From contig CM072899.1 in NCBI GenBank assembly GCA_037013685.1, positions 8,226,479 to 8,290,478 on the forward strand: a stretch of DNA of 64,000 nt, read 5' to 3'. The notes beneath the pieces are model-generated. The model saw only the letters and a list, made by a program, of their open reading frames with translations, made no database searches and was not told the DNA's origin. Both the position numbers and the translations under genes were made by a program. Origin of the DNA: Acridotheres tristis. Taxonomy: Eukaryota > Chordata > Aves > Passeriformes > Sturnidae. Of the stretch, positions 63,921 through 64,000 are shown in pieces (positions within the stretch are counted from its first letter, which is position 1; each line of letters begins with the position of its first letter).

Positions 63921-64000
63921 ACCCAAACCTTCTCTTTTGCAGAAATCTGAGTGTCTCTGGACGGATTGTGCACACACACACTTAAATGTCAGGAGATGTG

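Larger units (their letters stand above)
55483..64000 (+). other. FHIT: FHIT intron downstream of the 30-nt exon (5' portion)
   Basis: It starts at the gtgagt donor and runs to the window edge without a recognisable HVHVHVLPRK exon, so at least 8.5 kb of this intron is present. It is AT-rich to about 61200, then carries a GC-richer patch (61230-61520), a long minus-strand open frame (61698-62237), a T/GTT tract (62290-62325) and another GC-richer patch at the right end. Confidence 0.85.

Overview
The window reads as vertebrate, most likely avian, nuclear DNA that lies almost entirely inside the introns of one large gene. The only protein-coding gene I can name is FHIT (fragile histidine triad diadenosine triphosphatase), transcribed left to right. 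Two of its coding exons are present. One is 146 nt long (54426-54571) and encodes the last two bases of the His35 codon through Gln83. The other is 30 nt long (55453-55482) and encodes Asp84 to Lys93. Both have AG/GT splice sites, both keep the expected reading phase, and together they give one continuous stretch of FHIT ending just before the catalytic histidine triad. The triad is encoded further downstream and I do not find it here.

Layout: 1-54425 is the 3' part of the large intron upstream of the 146-nt exon. The start-codon exon (residues 1-34) was not recognised in it. The two exons follow, separated by a short 881-bp intron. The rest, 55483-64000, is the start of the next intron. The intronic DNA is AT-rich and CpG-poor, has few recognisable repeats, and carries scattered GC-richer patches of roughly 200-700 bp. 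Other visible features are a 26-bp minisatellite (31012-31230), a T24 tract and other homopolymers, several perfect short inverted repeats, a purine G-run tract, and a small CpG cluster.

Some intronic stretches are not explained by the FHIT annotation. The strongest is 44363-44964, two open segments in different frames that are rich in N-glycosylation sequons and look like a frameshifted relic of an extracellular glycoprotein gene. Next to it are A/T-rich sequences resembling a pogo/Tigger-type transposon end (weak). A 179-codon minus-strand ORF lies at 61698-62237. I could not assign any of these to a family.

The bird assignment is an inference from compactness, repeat poverty and exon sequence. 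I see no operons, CRISPR, tRNA, rRNA, phage or other prokaryotic structure. I do not think the window contains a new multi-gene system; it is the interior of a known fragile-site gene with a few local oddities.
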